The position numbers and the translations under genes were made by a program. The notes beneath the pieces were generated by a model. That model was given only the letters and a program-made list of their open reading frames with translations. It was not told the DNA's origin and did no database searches. DNA of 64,000 nucleotides. Origin: UBA1479 sp038109305. GTDB taxonomy: Bacteria > Pseudomonadota > Alphaproteobacteria > Rhodospirillales > Casp-alpha2. The stretch lies in NCBI GenBank assembly GCA_038109305.1, contig JAYNIR010000001.1, forward strand, positions 62,001 through 126,000, given 5' to 3'. How positions within the stretch are numbered: the stretch's first letter is position 1; every line of letters starts with the position of its first letter. Shown one piece after another: positions 25,223-33,899 of the stretch.

Positions 25223-26170
25223 TTATCTGAAGTTCGCGTCCTCGACCTGCAGAAACACGGCCTGGATGTCACGTTTGACCTTTTCTTCCAACCCCGGGAA
25301 GTCGGCGGCATAAGCACCCAGCGCCGCCGTCACATCGGGCGTCATCTGATAGTCCAGCTTGCCGGCCTTGTATTCCTTTTCGACCGCGTTCCAGTACGCC
25401 TGCAGAAGGTCGCGAAGCCGTTTAAGGCGCGCCGCGTCCGCAACCTTGCCGTGCCCCGGCACGACGACGGCGGGCCCAAGTGCGATCAGCCTGTCCAGCG
25501 TCTTCATCCAGTTGGTCATGTTCGATTCACCCGTCGACGGCATGCGGTCCGAATACACCACGTCGCCGGAAACCAGCACCTTGGATTCGGGCAGCCACAT
25601 GATGACGTCGTCGGGCGTGTGGCTGTTGCCGGAAAGGAACAACGTCACCTTGACCCCGCCCAAAACCAGATCGGTCGGACCCTTGACCACCGTGTCCGGC
25701 GGCACGACCTTGGTCTTGCCGGTGGCGCCGCTGGTCATACGGTCGAACCGCGTGACCCAGGTATCGCCGTTGGCCTCGATCCGTTCCTTCGCCGGGCCGG
25801 ACGCATAAATCGCCTTGGCGGTTTCCCTGAACACGGCATTGCCGAGCCAGTGATCGCCGTGGGAATGGGAATTGATCACCCAGCGGACGGGCTTATCCGC
25901 GACCTTCCGGATTTCCGCCTTAAGGGCGTGGCCGATGGCGGCGGAACTGCCCGTGTCGAACAGGATCACCCCCTCGCCCGTGACGACAAAAGCGCTGTTG
26001 GAATTCCAACCCCGGTTTTTCGGATTGGGAAAATCCCGGGTTGGGGTGATGACGGCGTAGACATTCGGCGCGACCTGTTTCGCTTGCATGGGGAAATCGG
26101 CGGCGGGCGCCGGCCCGGCCGTGAAGGCGAAACCCAGCAACGCAACGATCAGAACAAAACCCAACCGCAT
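25223..26170 (-). CDS. secreted metallo-beta-lactamase-fold hydrolase
   Basis: A 315-residue MBL-fold protein with a signal peptide (MRLGFVLIVALLGFAFTAG, cleavage near APAA). The zinc-binding motif HSHGDH (His102, His104, Asp106, His107) is intact, as are the later ligands in SGNSHTPDD, LVSGDVVYSD and VPGHG. The C-terminal third is helical. The start at 26170 has GGAGG six bases before it. Related exported proteins include quinoprotein-associated and lactonase-like hydrolases. It is the last gene of the leftward cyclase/CoA-transferase/lyase run, which suggests hydrolysis of an external ester or lactone feeding that pathway. Confidence 0.85.
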   Translation of the reverse strand: MRLGFVLIVALLGFAFTAGPAPAADFPMQAKQVAPNVYAVITPTRDFPNPKNRGWNSNSAFVVTGEGVILFDTGSSAAIGHALKAEIRKVADKPVRWVINSHSHGDHWLGNAVFRETAKAIYASGPAKERIEANGDTWVTRFDRMTSGATGKTKVVPPDTVVKGPTDLVLGGVKVTLFLSGNSHTPDDVIMWLPESKVLVSGDVVYSDRMPSTGESNMTNWMKTLDRLIALGPAVVVPGHGKVADAARLKRLRDLLQAYWNAVEKEYKAGKLDYQMTPDVTAALGAYAADFPGLEEKVKRDIQAVFLQVEDANFR

Positions 26171-26195
26171 GACCAACCTCCGCCCGATTCTTCGC

Positions 26196-27104
26196 CTATC
26201 CCCCCAGCTTCGCCATCAGCGCGTCGTACCGCGCCAACAGTTTTTGCGCGCGGATGGCGACCGGGACGTCGATCATCTTGCCATCAACGGTGATCGCGCC
26301 GGACCCGGCCTTTAACGCCTCGTCATAGGCGGCGACCAGACGGCGCGCGTGGTCGACCTCGGTCTCCGTCGGCATGAATTCTTTATTCAGAATCGAAATG
26401 CCCGACGGGTGAATGACGCTGGCGCATTCGAACCCGAATTTGCGCGACCGGCGGACGGCGGCGCGTAAACCTTCCGTATCGTTGAAATCCGCCACCGTAC
26501 CGATGAAGCCCATGGCCATCAATCCCGCCGACTTGGCGGCGATGGCGATGGTCTGCTTGGGCACCAGAAACGTCTCCGGCTCCGGCGACATGCCGACATC
26601 CATGGCGAAGTCTTCGCCGCCCAGGCTCATGCCGATAAGGCGGCCCGTGGCGCGGGCGATCTGATGCGCGCGAAAGTACGCGTCCGCCGTTTCGACCATG
26701 GCGATCAGCTTGACCGACCCGGGTGCGCGGCCGGCTTCGCGTTCGACCTCCTCCACCAGTTCGGCAATCAGCCGCATGTGCCCGGCGCCGTCAACCTTGG
26801 GGCAGAACAGGGCCCGCGCACCGGCTTTCACCGATGCTTCCACGTCCTTCACCATGTGGCGGATGGGGCGGTTGATACGGACCGTCGCGTCGGCGCCAGA
26901 CTGGGTGACCTTTTCGACGCTTTCGGGCAGCATGTCGCGCGCGCGCTGGCGCTGCTGTTCGGGGACGCTGTCTTCCAAATCCAGAATGTAGGCATCGGCG
27001 CCCCGGATGTGGGCCTTGTCGATGAACTTGGGATTATTCGCCGGCACGTATAAAAGTGAGCGCCAGACAATGGGCGGCTCGTTGCTCATGTTTTTTTTGC
27101 TCAT
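26196..27104 (-). CDS. CoA ester lyase, HpcH/HpaI (CitE-like) family
   Basis: A 302-residue TIM-barrel lyase of the CitE/malyl-CoA lyase type. SLLYVPANNPKFIDKAHIRG and AYILDLEDSVPEQQR are the N-terminal signatures, with the acidic metal-site residues. LIAMVETADAYF carries the conserved Glu and SLGGEDFAMDVG the conserved Asp. Such enzymes cleave or form C-C bonds in 3-hydroxyacyl-CoA thioesters. Its start overlaps the stop of the CoA-transferase gene by four bases, so the two proteins are co-produced. The likely logic is activation to a CoA thioester followed by retro-Claisen/aldol cleavage; the substrate is unknown. Confidence 0.9.
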   Translation of the reverse strand: MSKKNMSNEPPIVWRSLLYVPANNPKFIDKAHIRGADAYILDLEDSVPEQQRQRARDMLPESVEKVTQSGADATVRINRPIRHMVKDVEASVKAGARALFCPKVDGAGHMRLIAELVEEVEREAGRAPGSVKLIAMVETADAYFRAHQIARATGRLIGMSLGGEDFAMDVGMSPEPETFLVPKQTIAIAAKSAGLMAMGFIGTVADFNDTEGLRAAVRRSRKFGFECASVIHPSGISILNKEFMPTETEVDHARRLVAAYDEALKAGSGAITVDGKMIDVPVAIRAQKLLARYDALMAKLGG

Positions 27105-28330
27105 CCTTCGACCACTCCTTTATCCATCAGCGCCTGCAAGGCGTCTTCGTCATATCCTAATTCCTGCATCAGTGCACGCGAGTGCTCGCCCCGCGAAGGC
27201 GCCGGGCGGCGCAGGCTCCCCGGCGTTTCGGAAAGGCGCACGGGTATGTTGTGCATGGGCAGGCCGTCGACCTCGTCATCTGGCAGTTCGACCACCACTT
27301 CCCGATCGATGAAATGTTCATCGGCCAGGATATCCGGCTGATCGTAGACCGCCGACGCGGTGATGCTCTGTTCCTCGAAAATTTTCAGGACCTCCGCCAG
27401 CGTCTTGGTCTTGATCCAGCCGCCGACGGCCTCATCCACTTCCGGGCGGACCTTCATCCTGGCCGCATTGGATTCGTAGCGCGGATCCTTGATCATGTCG
27501 TCGCGCCCGATCATGCGGAACACGCGTTCTGCCATGGTCTGGATCGACGCCGACATGCCGACGAACTTGCCGTCCTTGGTTTCATACACATTGCGCGGCG
27601 ACGCGGTGACGGAGGCACTGCCGGCGCGGGGCCGGACTTTCCCGGAAAGTTTGTAGGCCAGCGCCTCGGGCCCGAGGATGGAATACAAGGGCTCCAACAG
27701 CGGCAGGTCGACAACCTGTCCACGCCCACCCTCTTTCTCCGCCTCGCGGAGCGCCACCATGGCGGCGAAGGCGCCGTTCAGGGCCGCGACGGAATCAGCC
27801 AGCGCGAAGGGCGGCAACACCGGCTCCCGGTCGGGGAAGCCGTTGCGCGCGGCGAAGCCCGAGAGGCTCTCGATGACACTTCCGAACCCGGGGCGGTCCT
27901 TATAGGGCCCCGACTGGCCGTAGCCGGAAATGCGGACGATCACCAGCCTCGGGTTGATCGCGTGGAGAACATCCGGGCCGATGTCCATTTCCTCCAGCCG
28001 GCCGGGACGGAATCCCTCGACCAGCATCTGCGCGGACGCGGCCAACTTTTTGACGATCTCGATGGCTTCTGGGGCGCGCAGGTTCAAGGCCATGCTCAGC
28101 TTGTTGCGGCCATAGACCTTCCAGTTAGACGAAATCCCTTTGTCGCCCCAGTAGCGCAGCGTATCGCCCTTGCCCGCCGGTTCGATCTTGATGACCTCCG
28201 CGCCCATATCGGCCATTGAAACGGTCAGTAGGTTGCCGCAGACGAGGCGCGAGAGGTCGATAATGCGTACGCCGGTCAATGGGCCCGTGGCGTTGGGTTG
28301 CCAGTCTTTTTTGTGGATGCCGTTGGTCAT
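27101..28330 (-). CDS. CaiB/BaiF family (class III) CoA-transferase
   Basis: A 409-residue family III CoA-transferase. The N-terminus GPLTGVRIIDLSRLVCGNLL, then ADMGAEVIKIEPAGKGD and ISGYGQSGPYKDRPGFG are family signatures. The catalytic Asp is in FALADSVAALNGAF. Family III enzymes move CoA between carboxylic acids in the catabolism of oxalate, carnitine, mesaconate, benzylsuccinate and similar acids. It sits 15 bases after the cyclase gene and overlaps the lyase gene, so it is part of a dedicated operon. Confidence 0.93.
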   Translation of the reverse strand: MTNGIHKKDWQPNATGPLTGVRIIDLSRLVCGNLLTVSMADMGAEVIKIEPAGKGDTLRYWGDKGISSNWKVYGRNKLSMALNLRAPEAIEIVKKLAASAQMLVEGFRPGRLEEMDIGPDVLHAINPRLVIVRISGYGQSGPYKDRPGFGSVIESLSGFAARNGFPDREPVLPPFALADSVAALNGAFAAMVALREAEKEGGRGQVVDLPLLEPLYSILGPEALAYKLSGKVRPRAGSASVTASPRNVYETKDGKFVGMSASIQTMAERVFRMIGRDDMIKDPRYESNAARMKVRPEVDEAVGGWIKTKTLAEVLKIFEEQSITASAVYDQPDILADEHFIDREVVVELPDDEVDGLPMHNIPVRLSETPGSLRRPAPSRGEHSRALMQELGYDEDALQALMDKGVVEG

Positions 28331-28345
28331 CTTAGATAGTCGTCT

Positions 28346-29380
28346 TTAAATGGTCGCAACGGGTGTCGCGGGTGAGCCGACGCTGCCGGTCAATCGGAGC
28401 GGCGGCGCGGTCAACAGAAAGCGCGACCGCCCCCGGGCCTTCAGCGCCTTTTTCAATTCGGAGAGATACCAAATCTCGCCAAGGTGCACGCCGATCTTGA
28501 ACAGACAATGCCGATGAATGGGCAAGCGGCAATTGTCGCCCTCCGGATGGCCGGGGTAATGCGTGTTTTCGACAGCCATGTTGTCGGACGCGAGGATGAT
28601 CAGGCCTGAATCGGTGATCCAGTCGATCATTGCCGGGTCCCACCCGTCCAGCACGGCGCAGCTTGAATGCAGTTTTTTGCCGTCCGGGTCGCCGCCCATG
28701 GATAGGATCATGTCGTCCCAGCCGGTGTGGAGCAGGACCATGTCCCCTTCCTCGACGGTGACGCCGTCTTTGTCCATGACTTCGCGTAACATCTTGTAAT
28801 TCACGGCGACGCGCTCGTTACCGTAATGCCCATGCAGGTCGATCAGCACGCCCCGCCCCTGGACGCAGCTTTCGGCCATTTTCTCAATGCCCATGCGGGG
28901 CGTTTTGACGACGGGCCGGTCGCCGCCGACGTCGTGCGGGTCAGGCACATCCACGCCCGCGCGCCAGCCGTTGTAATAAAGCGGCTCGGGCACGCCGTCG
29001 CCATCCGCGTCGAACATCTGCCCAAAGTGCGCCAAACTATCCCACTGGGTCGAATACTGGGTGTGGAGGACAACCAGGTCGTCCGCCGACAGATCCGTCG
29101 AGCCGGGGCGCGAATGCTCCGCCCAGATGAAGTTGTAATATTCGGCCCCTTCCTGACGGGTCGGGTGCAGGACCGGCGGGTGGCGCTTGGGGTTGACGGA
29201 ATTGCCGCCCGGCAGGTCCAGCGGCATGGAGAGGCAGAAGGAAAGGCCTTCGTTCACCTCGGCGACGCCACGCATGACAACCTCGGGCGTCAGCAGGTTC
29301 ATCCGCCCCTTTTCGTCATCGGGCCCGAAATCGCCCCAGTTCGATCCTTCCGGCCGGTGTTTCCAGCGGAGGTTAGACAT
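28346..29380 (-). CDS. cyclase family protein (kynurenine formamidase-like)
   Basis: A 344-residue member of the metal-dependent cyclase/formamidase family (PF04199), which hydrolyses amides or lactones. The metal-binding motif region reads STQWDSLAHFG (residues 110-120). The position usually holding His in the HxGTHxD pattern is Gln, as in a known subgroup with TQWD. LIDLHGHYGNERV and VLLHTGWDDMIL are additional family elements, and SDNMAVENTHYPG lies near the end. The start at 29380 follows GGAGG at eight bases; the longer open frame upstream has no ribosome-binding site. It heads the run with the CoA-transferase and lyase genes and may open a ring before CoA activation. Confidence 0.88.
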   Translation of the reverse strand: MSNLRWKHRPEGSNWGDFGPDDEKGRMNLLTPEVVMRGVAEVNEGLSFCLSMPLDLPGGNSVNPKRHPPVLHPTRQEGAEYYNFIWAEHSRPGSTDLSADDLVVLHTQYSTQWDSLAHFGQMFDADGDGVPEPLYYNGWRAGVDVPDPHDVGGDRPVVKTPRMGIEKMAESCVQGRGVLIDLHGHYGNERVAVNYKMLREVMDKDGVTVEEGDMVLLHTGWDDMILSMGGDPDGKKLHSSCAVLDGWDPAMIDWITDSGLIILASDNMAVENTHYPGHPEGDNCRLPIHRHCLFKIGVHLGEIWYLSELKKALKARGRSRFLLTAPPLRLTGSVGSPATPVATI

Positions 29381-29433
29381 GATCGTATCCTCCCAGAATA
29401 CTTCTTTTGTTTTTTTTAACTCAGAAACGGTAG

Positions 29434-29883
29434 TTAGGATTTTTTCTCCCACTTGCCCGCCGATGACTGCTGCCAATAGGTCAGGACGTGGCCGGCGTCC
29501 TTGTAGGCCTTCCACCGCCCGCGGGCGGCCTTGACCGCATCGTCGTCGTGGCCGTCGAACAGTTCAAACGCGCGCTCATACGAATCGACCCAGTCATGGG
29601 TCGCGCCGTCGGCCAGAAACAGAAACGTCGCCTTGTTGGGGTTATCGGGCTCGGTGGTGATCCAGACGGGCTGATCTTCCGGATTGCCGTCTTTTTGGGT
29701 GCCATGGGGCAGCCACGACCCGGCGTCATAAGTCCACAGCGCCTGGGCCAGGCCTTCGGCCCGTTCTTCCGACGAGACCATGACCAGCGCGCGCTTGCCG
29801 GCTTCCAGCGTCTTTTCCAGAAGCTTGGGCAGAGCCTGTTCCAGCGGTGAGCGTTCCAGGTGGTAAAAGGCGATGTCGGTCAT
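29434..29883 (-). CDS. holC: DNA polymerase III subunit chi
   Basis: A 149-residue HolC. TDIAFYHLERSPLEQALPKLLEKTL is typical of the family, with LWTYDAGSWLPHGTQKDG in the middle and SYERAFELFDGHDDDAVKAAR toward the C-terminus. The chi subunit links the clamp loader to single-strand binding protein. The gene is 30 bases downstream of pepA on the same strand, the widely conserved pepA-holC order. Confidence 0.95.
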   Translation of the reverse strand: MTDIAFYHLERSPLEQALPKLLEKTLEAGKRALVMVSSEERAEGLAQALWTYDAGSWLPHGTQKDGNPEDQPVWITTEPDNPNKATFLFLADGATHDWVDSYERAFELFDGHDDDAVKAARGRWKAYKDAGHVLTYWQQSSAGKWEKKS

Positions 29884-29913
29884 GAATTAAACTCCACCGC
29901 CCCGGTCTGCGCC

Positions 29914-31428
29914 TTACTTGGCCTCGTAATGGTCGGCGATCAGACGGTCCAGCAGTCTGACGCCGAAGCCCGTGCCGCCCTTTGGCACCACCGGTGTGTG
30001 GGCGCGTGACCAGGTGACGCCTGCGATGTCCAGGTGCACCCAGGGCGTGCCCTCCTTGATAAAGCGCTGCAGGAATTGCGCCGCGGTGATCGAGCCGCCC
30101 CAGCGACCGCCGCCGATATTCTTCATATCGGCCGCGTCGGAATTGATCTGCTTGTCATAGGCTTCGCCCAAAGGCATGCGCCAGACGAGCTCGCGCACGT
30201 CATCGCCGGCCTGGTTGATCTGGTTCGCCAGCGTATCGTCGTTGGCGAACATGCCGGCCCGTTCGGTGCCGAGCGCGACCATGATCGCGCCCGTGAGTGT
30301 CGCGAGGTCGACCACAAACTTGGGCTTGTATTTGACTTGCGTGTACCAGAGCGCATCGGCCAGCACCAAGCGGCCTTCGGCGTCGGTGTTCAAGACCTCG
30401 ATCGTCTGGCCGGAATAAGATTTCACGATATCGCCCGGGCGCTGCGCGTTGCCGTCGGGCATGTTTTCGACCAAGCCCACCACGCCGACGGCGTTGACCT
30501 TGGCCTTGCGGCCCGCCAGCGCCTTCATCAGGCCGATGACCACGCCGGATCCGCCCATGTCCCACTTCATGTCTTCCATGCCGGCGGCGGGCTTCAACGA
30601 AATGCCGCCGGTATCGAAGGTCACGCCCTTGCCAACAAAGGCGACGGGTTGCTGCGCCTTTTTCGATTTGTTGCGGGGCACGCCGGTCCATTGCATGACG
30701 ACAAGCTTGCTTTCGCGGATCGAGCCCTGGCCGACGCCCAACAGCGCGCCGAAGCCGAGCTTTTTCATTTCCGCTTCGCCCAGAACGGTGACTTTGATGC
30801 CAAGTTTTTTCAGCGCCTGCGCCTCGCGGGCGAGCGTTGCGGGGTAGAGCACGTTCGGCGGCTCCGACACCAGATCGCGGGCGAAGAACACGCCGTCGGC
30901 GACCGGCGCCATGTCGCCGTAGGCCGACTTGGCCCGGGCCGATCCGTGGGTCGTGATTTTCAGCGATTTCAATTGCGGCTTTTTGTCTTTCGGCTCCTTC
31001 GTCAGGTATTTGTCGAAGCGGTAGGACCGCAGCTTCGCGCCGAAGGCCAGGTTGGCGGCGGTGCGGCCGACGCCAAGCGAGGCGCCCTCGACCTCGTCCA
31101 GCGCCACGGTAACGTCGCCATGCGACGACAGCGCCGCGTAAATCCGCCCGCCCGCGTCCTGCGCCGCCAGGTCGTTCAACTTGTCCGGTTTGCCGAGCCC
31201 CATCAGCAGGACCTTGTCCAGCCGCCCCGCGGGCGCGATCAGGGTGACCGACTGCCCGGCCTTGCCATCGAACTTTGACGTCTTGGCGGCGCGGGTCAGC
31301 GCGCCAGAGAGCTTTTTGTCGAGCGCTTGGGCGCTTTTCGACAGCTTGCCGCCGCCGGTTTTTTCCGTGGCGGTGACGACAGCGATGCCCGACGTAGGCA
31401 GAGCGGGATTGGCAAAGGTGATTTTCAT
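29914..31428 (-). CDS. pepA: leucyl aminopeptidase (M17)
   Basis: A 504-residue M17 metallo-aminopeptidase that trims N-terminal residues from peptides in the cytoplasm. The catalytic C-terminal domain carries VGKGVTFDTGGISLKPAAGM with the metal-binding Lys and Asp, DMKWDMGGSG, and the signature NTDAEGRLVLADAL. The N-terminal domain is Lys-rich. Length is normal. It leads the pepA-holC pair, and the region upstream contains three palindromes. Some PepA proteins also bind DNA in site-specific recombination, which cannot be judged here. Confidence 0.95.
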   Translation of the reverse strand: MKITFANPALPTSGIAVVTATEKTGGGKLSKSAQALDKKLSGALTRAAKTSKFDGKAGQSVTLIAPAGRLDKVLLMGLGKPDKLNDLAAQDAGGRIYAALSSHGDVTVALDEVEGASLGVGRTAANLAFGAKLRSYRFDKYLTKEPKDKKPQLKSLKITTHGSARAKSAYGDMAPVADGVFFARDLVSEPPNVLYPATLAREAQALKKLGIKVTVLGEAEMKKLGFGALLGVGQGSIRESKLVVMQWTGVPRNKSKKAQQPVAFVGKGVTFDTGGISLKPAAGMEDMKWDMGGSGVVIGLMKALAGRKAKVNAVGVVGLVENMPDGNAQRPGDIVKSYSGQTIEVLNTDAEGRLVLADALWYTQVKYKPKFVVDLATLTGAIMVALGTERAGMFANDDTLANQINQAGDDVRELVWRMPLGEAYDKQINSDAADMKNIGGGRWGGSITAAQFLQRFIKEGTPWVHLDIAGVTWSRAHTPVVPKGGTGFGVRLLDRLIADHYEAK

Positions 31429-31671
31429 GGGTCGATCCTAGGGATTGGACGTGCGGATATATCACTCTATATAGGGCGTTCTGCCCCCTTTCGGAAAGGG
31501 GGGATACCTTGTTGGCGGACTGCAAACGAGGCCAAGTAGCCGACCGGCGCGTATGCGCCGAAAGCCAAGCCCGCCGATGCGGGCGCCCGATGACTGGGGG
31601 GGCAACAAACAATCATTTTAAGTCGCGCAAAGCCACGTTCAAGGGCCAAAGGCCCGCTCAGGTTTTGCGAC
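31429..31671. repeat. non-coding interval with four hairpins, candidate dispersed palindromic element
   Basis: Hairpins in order: CCCCCTTTC/GAAAGGGGG (31484-31502); CGGCGC-GTAT-GCGCCG (31545-31560); GCCCGC-CGAT-GCGGGC (31569-31584); and a large one, TAAGTCGC/GCGACTTA (31619-31674) enclosing GGGCC-AAA-GGCCC. The two middle hairpins have equal stems and 4-base loops 8 bases apart, a REP/BIME-like layout. The large one overlaps the stop codon of the aldolase gene and may end its transcript. Confidence 0.55.
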
Positions 31672-32457
31672 TTATGCGTCGTAGCCCGGATTGGCGCGGT
31701 GGAGCTTGCGCAGCAGCGCCGGCCATTCCTTCTGCCCGATCGGCCGGTGGCCGTGGTCGGAGTTGGCGTGGCGGCCCTGTTCAACCGTCTTGTCGATGAC
31801 TTCCTGCGGGATCGGCGACAGTTGGGCGCCCGACTGCTGGAACGACAACTGATACCGGCAGGCGCGCTCAGCCCGGTACATCCACATGAACGCTTCGCCG
31901 ATGGTCCGCCCGACGGTCAAAAGCCCGTGATTGCGGAGCACCATGACCCGGCTGTCGCCCAGGTCGTTAACCAGCCGTTCGCGTTCGGTCAGGTCGAAGG
32001 CAAGCCCTTCGTAATCGTGATAGGCCGTGTGCGCGGTGATCGACAGTGCCTGCTGCGAAATCGGCAGAATGCCGTCCTTCTGGCAGGCGACGCCGACGCC
32101 GTCCCGCGTGTGGGTGTGCATGACGCAGGTCAGTTCCGGCACCGCCAGATGCACCGCCGAATGAATGACGAAGGCCGCCGGGTTGATGGAATAGTCCGAG
32201 TCGGTCAGGCAGTTGCCTTCCTCGTCCACCTTGATCAGGGCGGAGGCGGTCATCTCTTCGAACAGCACGCCGAAGGGGTTGACCAGGAAGTGTTCGTCCG
32301 GCCCCGGCACACGGGCCGACAAATGCGTGCCCAGCAAATCCGACCAGCCGAACAGATCCACCAGACGATAGGCGGCGGCGAGGTTCACCCGGACATTCCA
32401 TTCTTCGGGCGAAATGTGATCGGGGCGGTTTTTGTTGACGGCGAGGGCTTGAGACAT
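31672..32457 (-). CDS. class II aldolase/adducin family protein
   Basis: A 261-residue protein with the class II aldolase fold. The zinc-site histidines are His114 and His116 in MHTHTRDG, followed by a Tyr-His pair in TAYHDYEG and the third site in RNHGLLTVG. FEEMTASALIKVDEEGN corresponds to the phosphate or acid binding region. Members include fuculose-phosphate aldolases and adducin-like proteins that act on hydroxy-acid substrates. The gene stands alone, leftward, upstream of pepA across the palindromic interval. The substrate is unassigned. Confidence 0.9.
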   Translation of the reverse strand: MSQALAVNKNRPDHISPEEWNVRVNLAAAYRLVDLFGWSDLLGTHLSARVPGPDEHFLVNPFGVLFEEMTASALIKVDEEGNCLTDSDYSINPAAFVIHSAVHLAVPELTCVMHTHTRDGVGVACQKDGILPISQQALSITAHTAYHDYEGLAFDLTERERLVNDLGDSRVMVLRNHGLLTVGRTIGEAFMWMYRAERACRYQLSFQQSGAQLSPIPQEVIDKTVEQGRHANSDHGHRPIGQKEWPALLRKLHRANPGYDA

Positions 32458-32617
32458 GGGGGCTCCTCCGGATTGGCGGCCGCAGCGGCGGCGGATGTTC
32501 GTTTACGGGCTGTTGCGCGGATTGTATATAATCTGTGGCGGGGCGCAAGCGGGCGTTCGCGAAAGCCCCGATGCCGGGGCGCCCAAGGCAGGTTTAAGGG
32601 CGGGTTTATCGGCGGGA

Positions 32618-33823
32618 CTACTGAAAGCGCAGGGGCTGGCGCTTCCGCCCCCAGGTCCCGGCGGGGCCGTCGAACCGACCGGGAATTTCCGTGCCGCACG
32701 TAGAGCAGTTCCCGGGGTAATTGCCCGCCGTCGTGATGTTGAATTCCGACAGTTCGTACCAGTCCCGGCCGATCAAAATCTCGCCGCAATTATGGCAATA
32801 GGTCGACTGGTTCTTTTTATCATGCACGTTGCCGACATAGGCATAGCGCACACCGTTTTTGACCGCGATTTCCCGCGCCTTGATCAGCGTCGCGGGCGGC
32901 GTATGCGGGACGTCCATCATCTTCCAATCGGGATGAAACGCCGAAAAATGCACGGGCACGTTCGGACTTAGGTCGTTGACGATCCACTGGGTCATGTCCT
33001 CGAGTTCGCGTTCGTCGTCGTTGTGGCCGGGAATGATCAGGTTGGTGATTTCGACCCAGCAGTTGGTTTCATGAACGATATAGCGGAGCGTATCCTTCAC
33101 CCGCTCCAGATCCGCCGAACATAGGGATTTGTAAAATTCCGGCGTGAAGGCTTTCAGGTCGACATTGGCGGCATCCATGTGGTCGTAAAATTCGGGCCGC
33201 GCGTCCGGCGCGATGAACCCGGCGGTGACGGCGACGTTCTTGACCCCCGCCTCGCGGCAGGCGACCGCCGTGTCGACGGCGTATTCCAGAAAGATCACCG
33301 GATCGTTGTAAGTGTAGGCGACGGACTTGCATCCGGTCTTGATGGCGGCTTTTGCAATCGCGTCCGGCATGGCGCGGGACTGGATGCGGTCGAACGACCG
33401 AGCCTTGGAGATGTCGTAGTTCTGGCAAAACTTGCAGGTTAGGTTGCATCCCGCCGTGCCGAAGCTGAGCACTGGCGTGCCGGGACAAAAGTGGTTCAGC
33501 GGTTTCTTTTCGATGGGGTCGATGCAGAACCCGCTTGAGCGGCCATAGGTCGTCAGAACCATTTGATCGCCGTCGTTGGCGCGGACGAAGCACAACCCCC
33601 GCTGCCCCGCCCGCAGTTTACAGAACCGGGGGCACAGATCGCACTGAATGCGCCCATCGTCCAACTTGTGCCAGTAACGGCCCGGCACGGCGTCGTCGAA
33701 CGTTTCGCCGACCGGTGTCCCAACGCGCTCGCCGTCGCCCGCCGGGAGCGCCGGTTTGGCGTCCAGATCAATGCCCTTCAATTCAATCTTGGGCGGGATC
33801 GTGTTGTCGGGGGCGGAGGTCAT
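32618..33823 (-). CDS. amrS: AmmeMemoRadiSam system radical SAM enzyme (AmrS)
   Basis: A 401-residue radical SAM protein related to pyruvate-formate-lyase activating enzymes. The 4Fe-4S/SAM motif is TAGCNLTCKFCQNYD with Cys126, Cys130 and Cys133. An N-terminal Cys cluster (CDLCPRFCKL plus Cys78) and C-terminal paired CxxC motifs (YCHNCGE and NCSTCGTE) suggest further metal or zinc sites. TYNDPVIFLEY and NLIIPGHND are family landmarks. It is divergent from the Memo-AMMECR1 fusion gene with 76 bases between, which is the defining partnership of the AmmeMemoRadiSam system. The target and reaction of this system remain unclear. Confidence 0.93.
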   Translation of the reverse strand: MTSAPDNTIPPKIELKGIDLDAKPALPAGDGERVGTPVGETFDDAVPGRYWHKLDDGRIQCDLCPRFCKLRAGQRGLCFVRANDGDQMVLTTYGRSSGFCIDPIEKKPLNHFCPGTPVLSFGTAGCNLTCKFCQNYDISKARSFDRIQSRAMPDAIAKAAIKTGCKSVAYTYNDPVIFLEYAVDTAVACREAGVKNVAVTAGFIAPDARPEFYDHMDAANVDLKAFTPEFYKSLCSADLERVKDTLRYIVHETNCWVEITNLIIPGHNDDERELEDMTQWIVNDLSPNVPVHFSAFHPDWKMMDVPHTPPATLIKAREIAVKNGVRYAYVGNVHDKKNQSTYCHNCGEILIGRDWYELSEFNITTAGNYPGNCSTCGTEIPGRFDGPAGTWGRKRQPLRFQ

Positions 33824-33899
33824 AAAAACTTCCTAATTCATTGGAGGACGCCAGGCGCCTTCCTATACTATCATGTAGTCACGGAGATTAAGCGCGCCA

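Noticed and set aside
31467..31784. Leftward frame containing SHRAPASAGLAFGAYAP
   Set aside because: It arises from translating the hairpin-rich interval and the antisense of the aldolase gene; no start signal.
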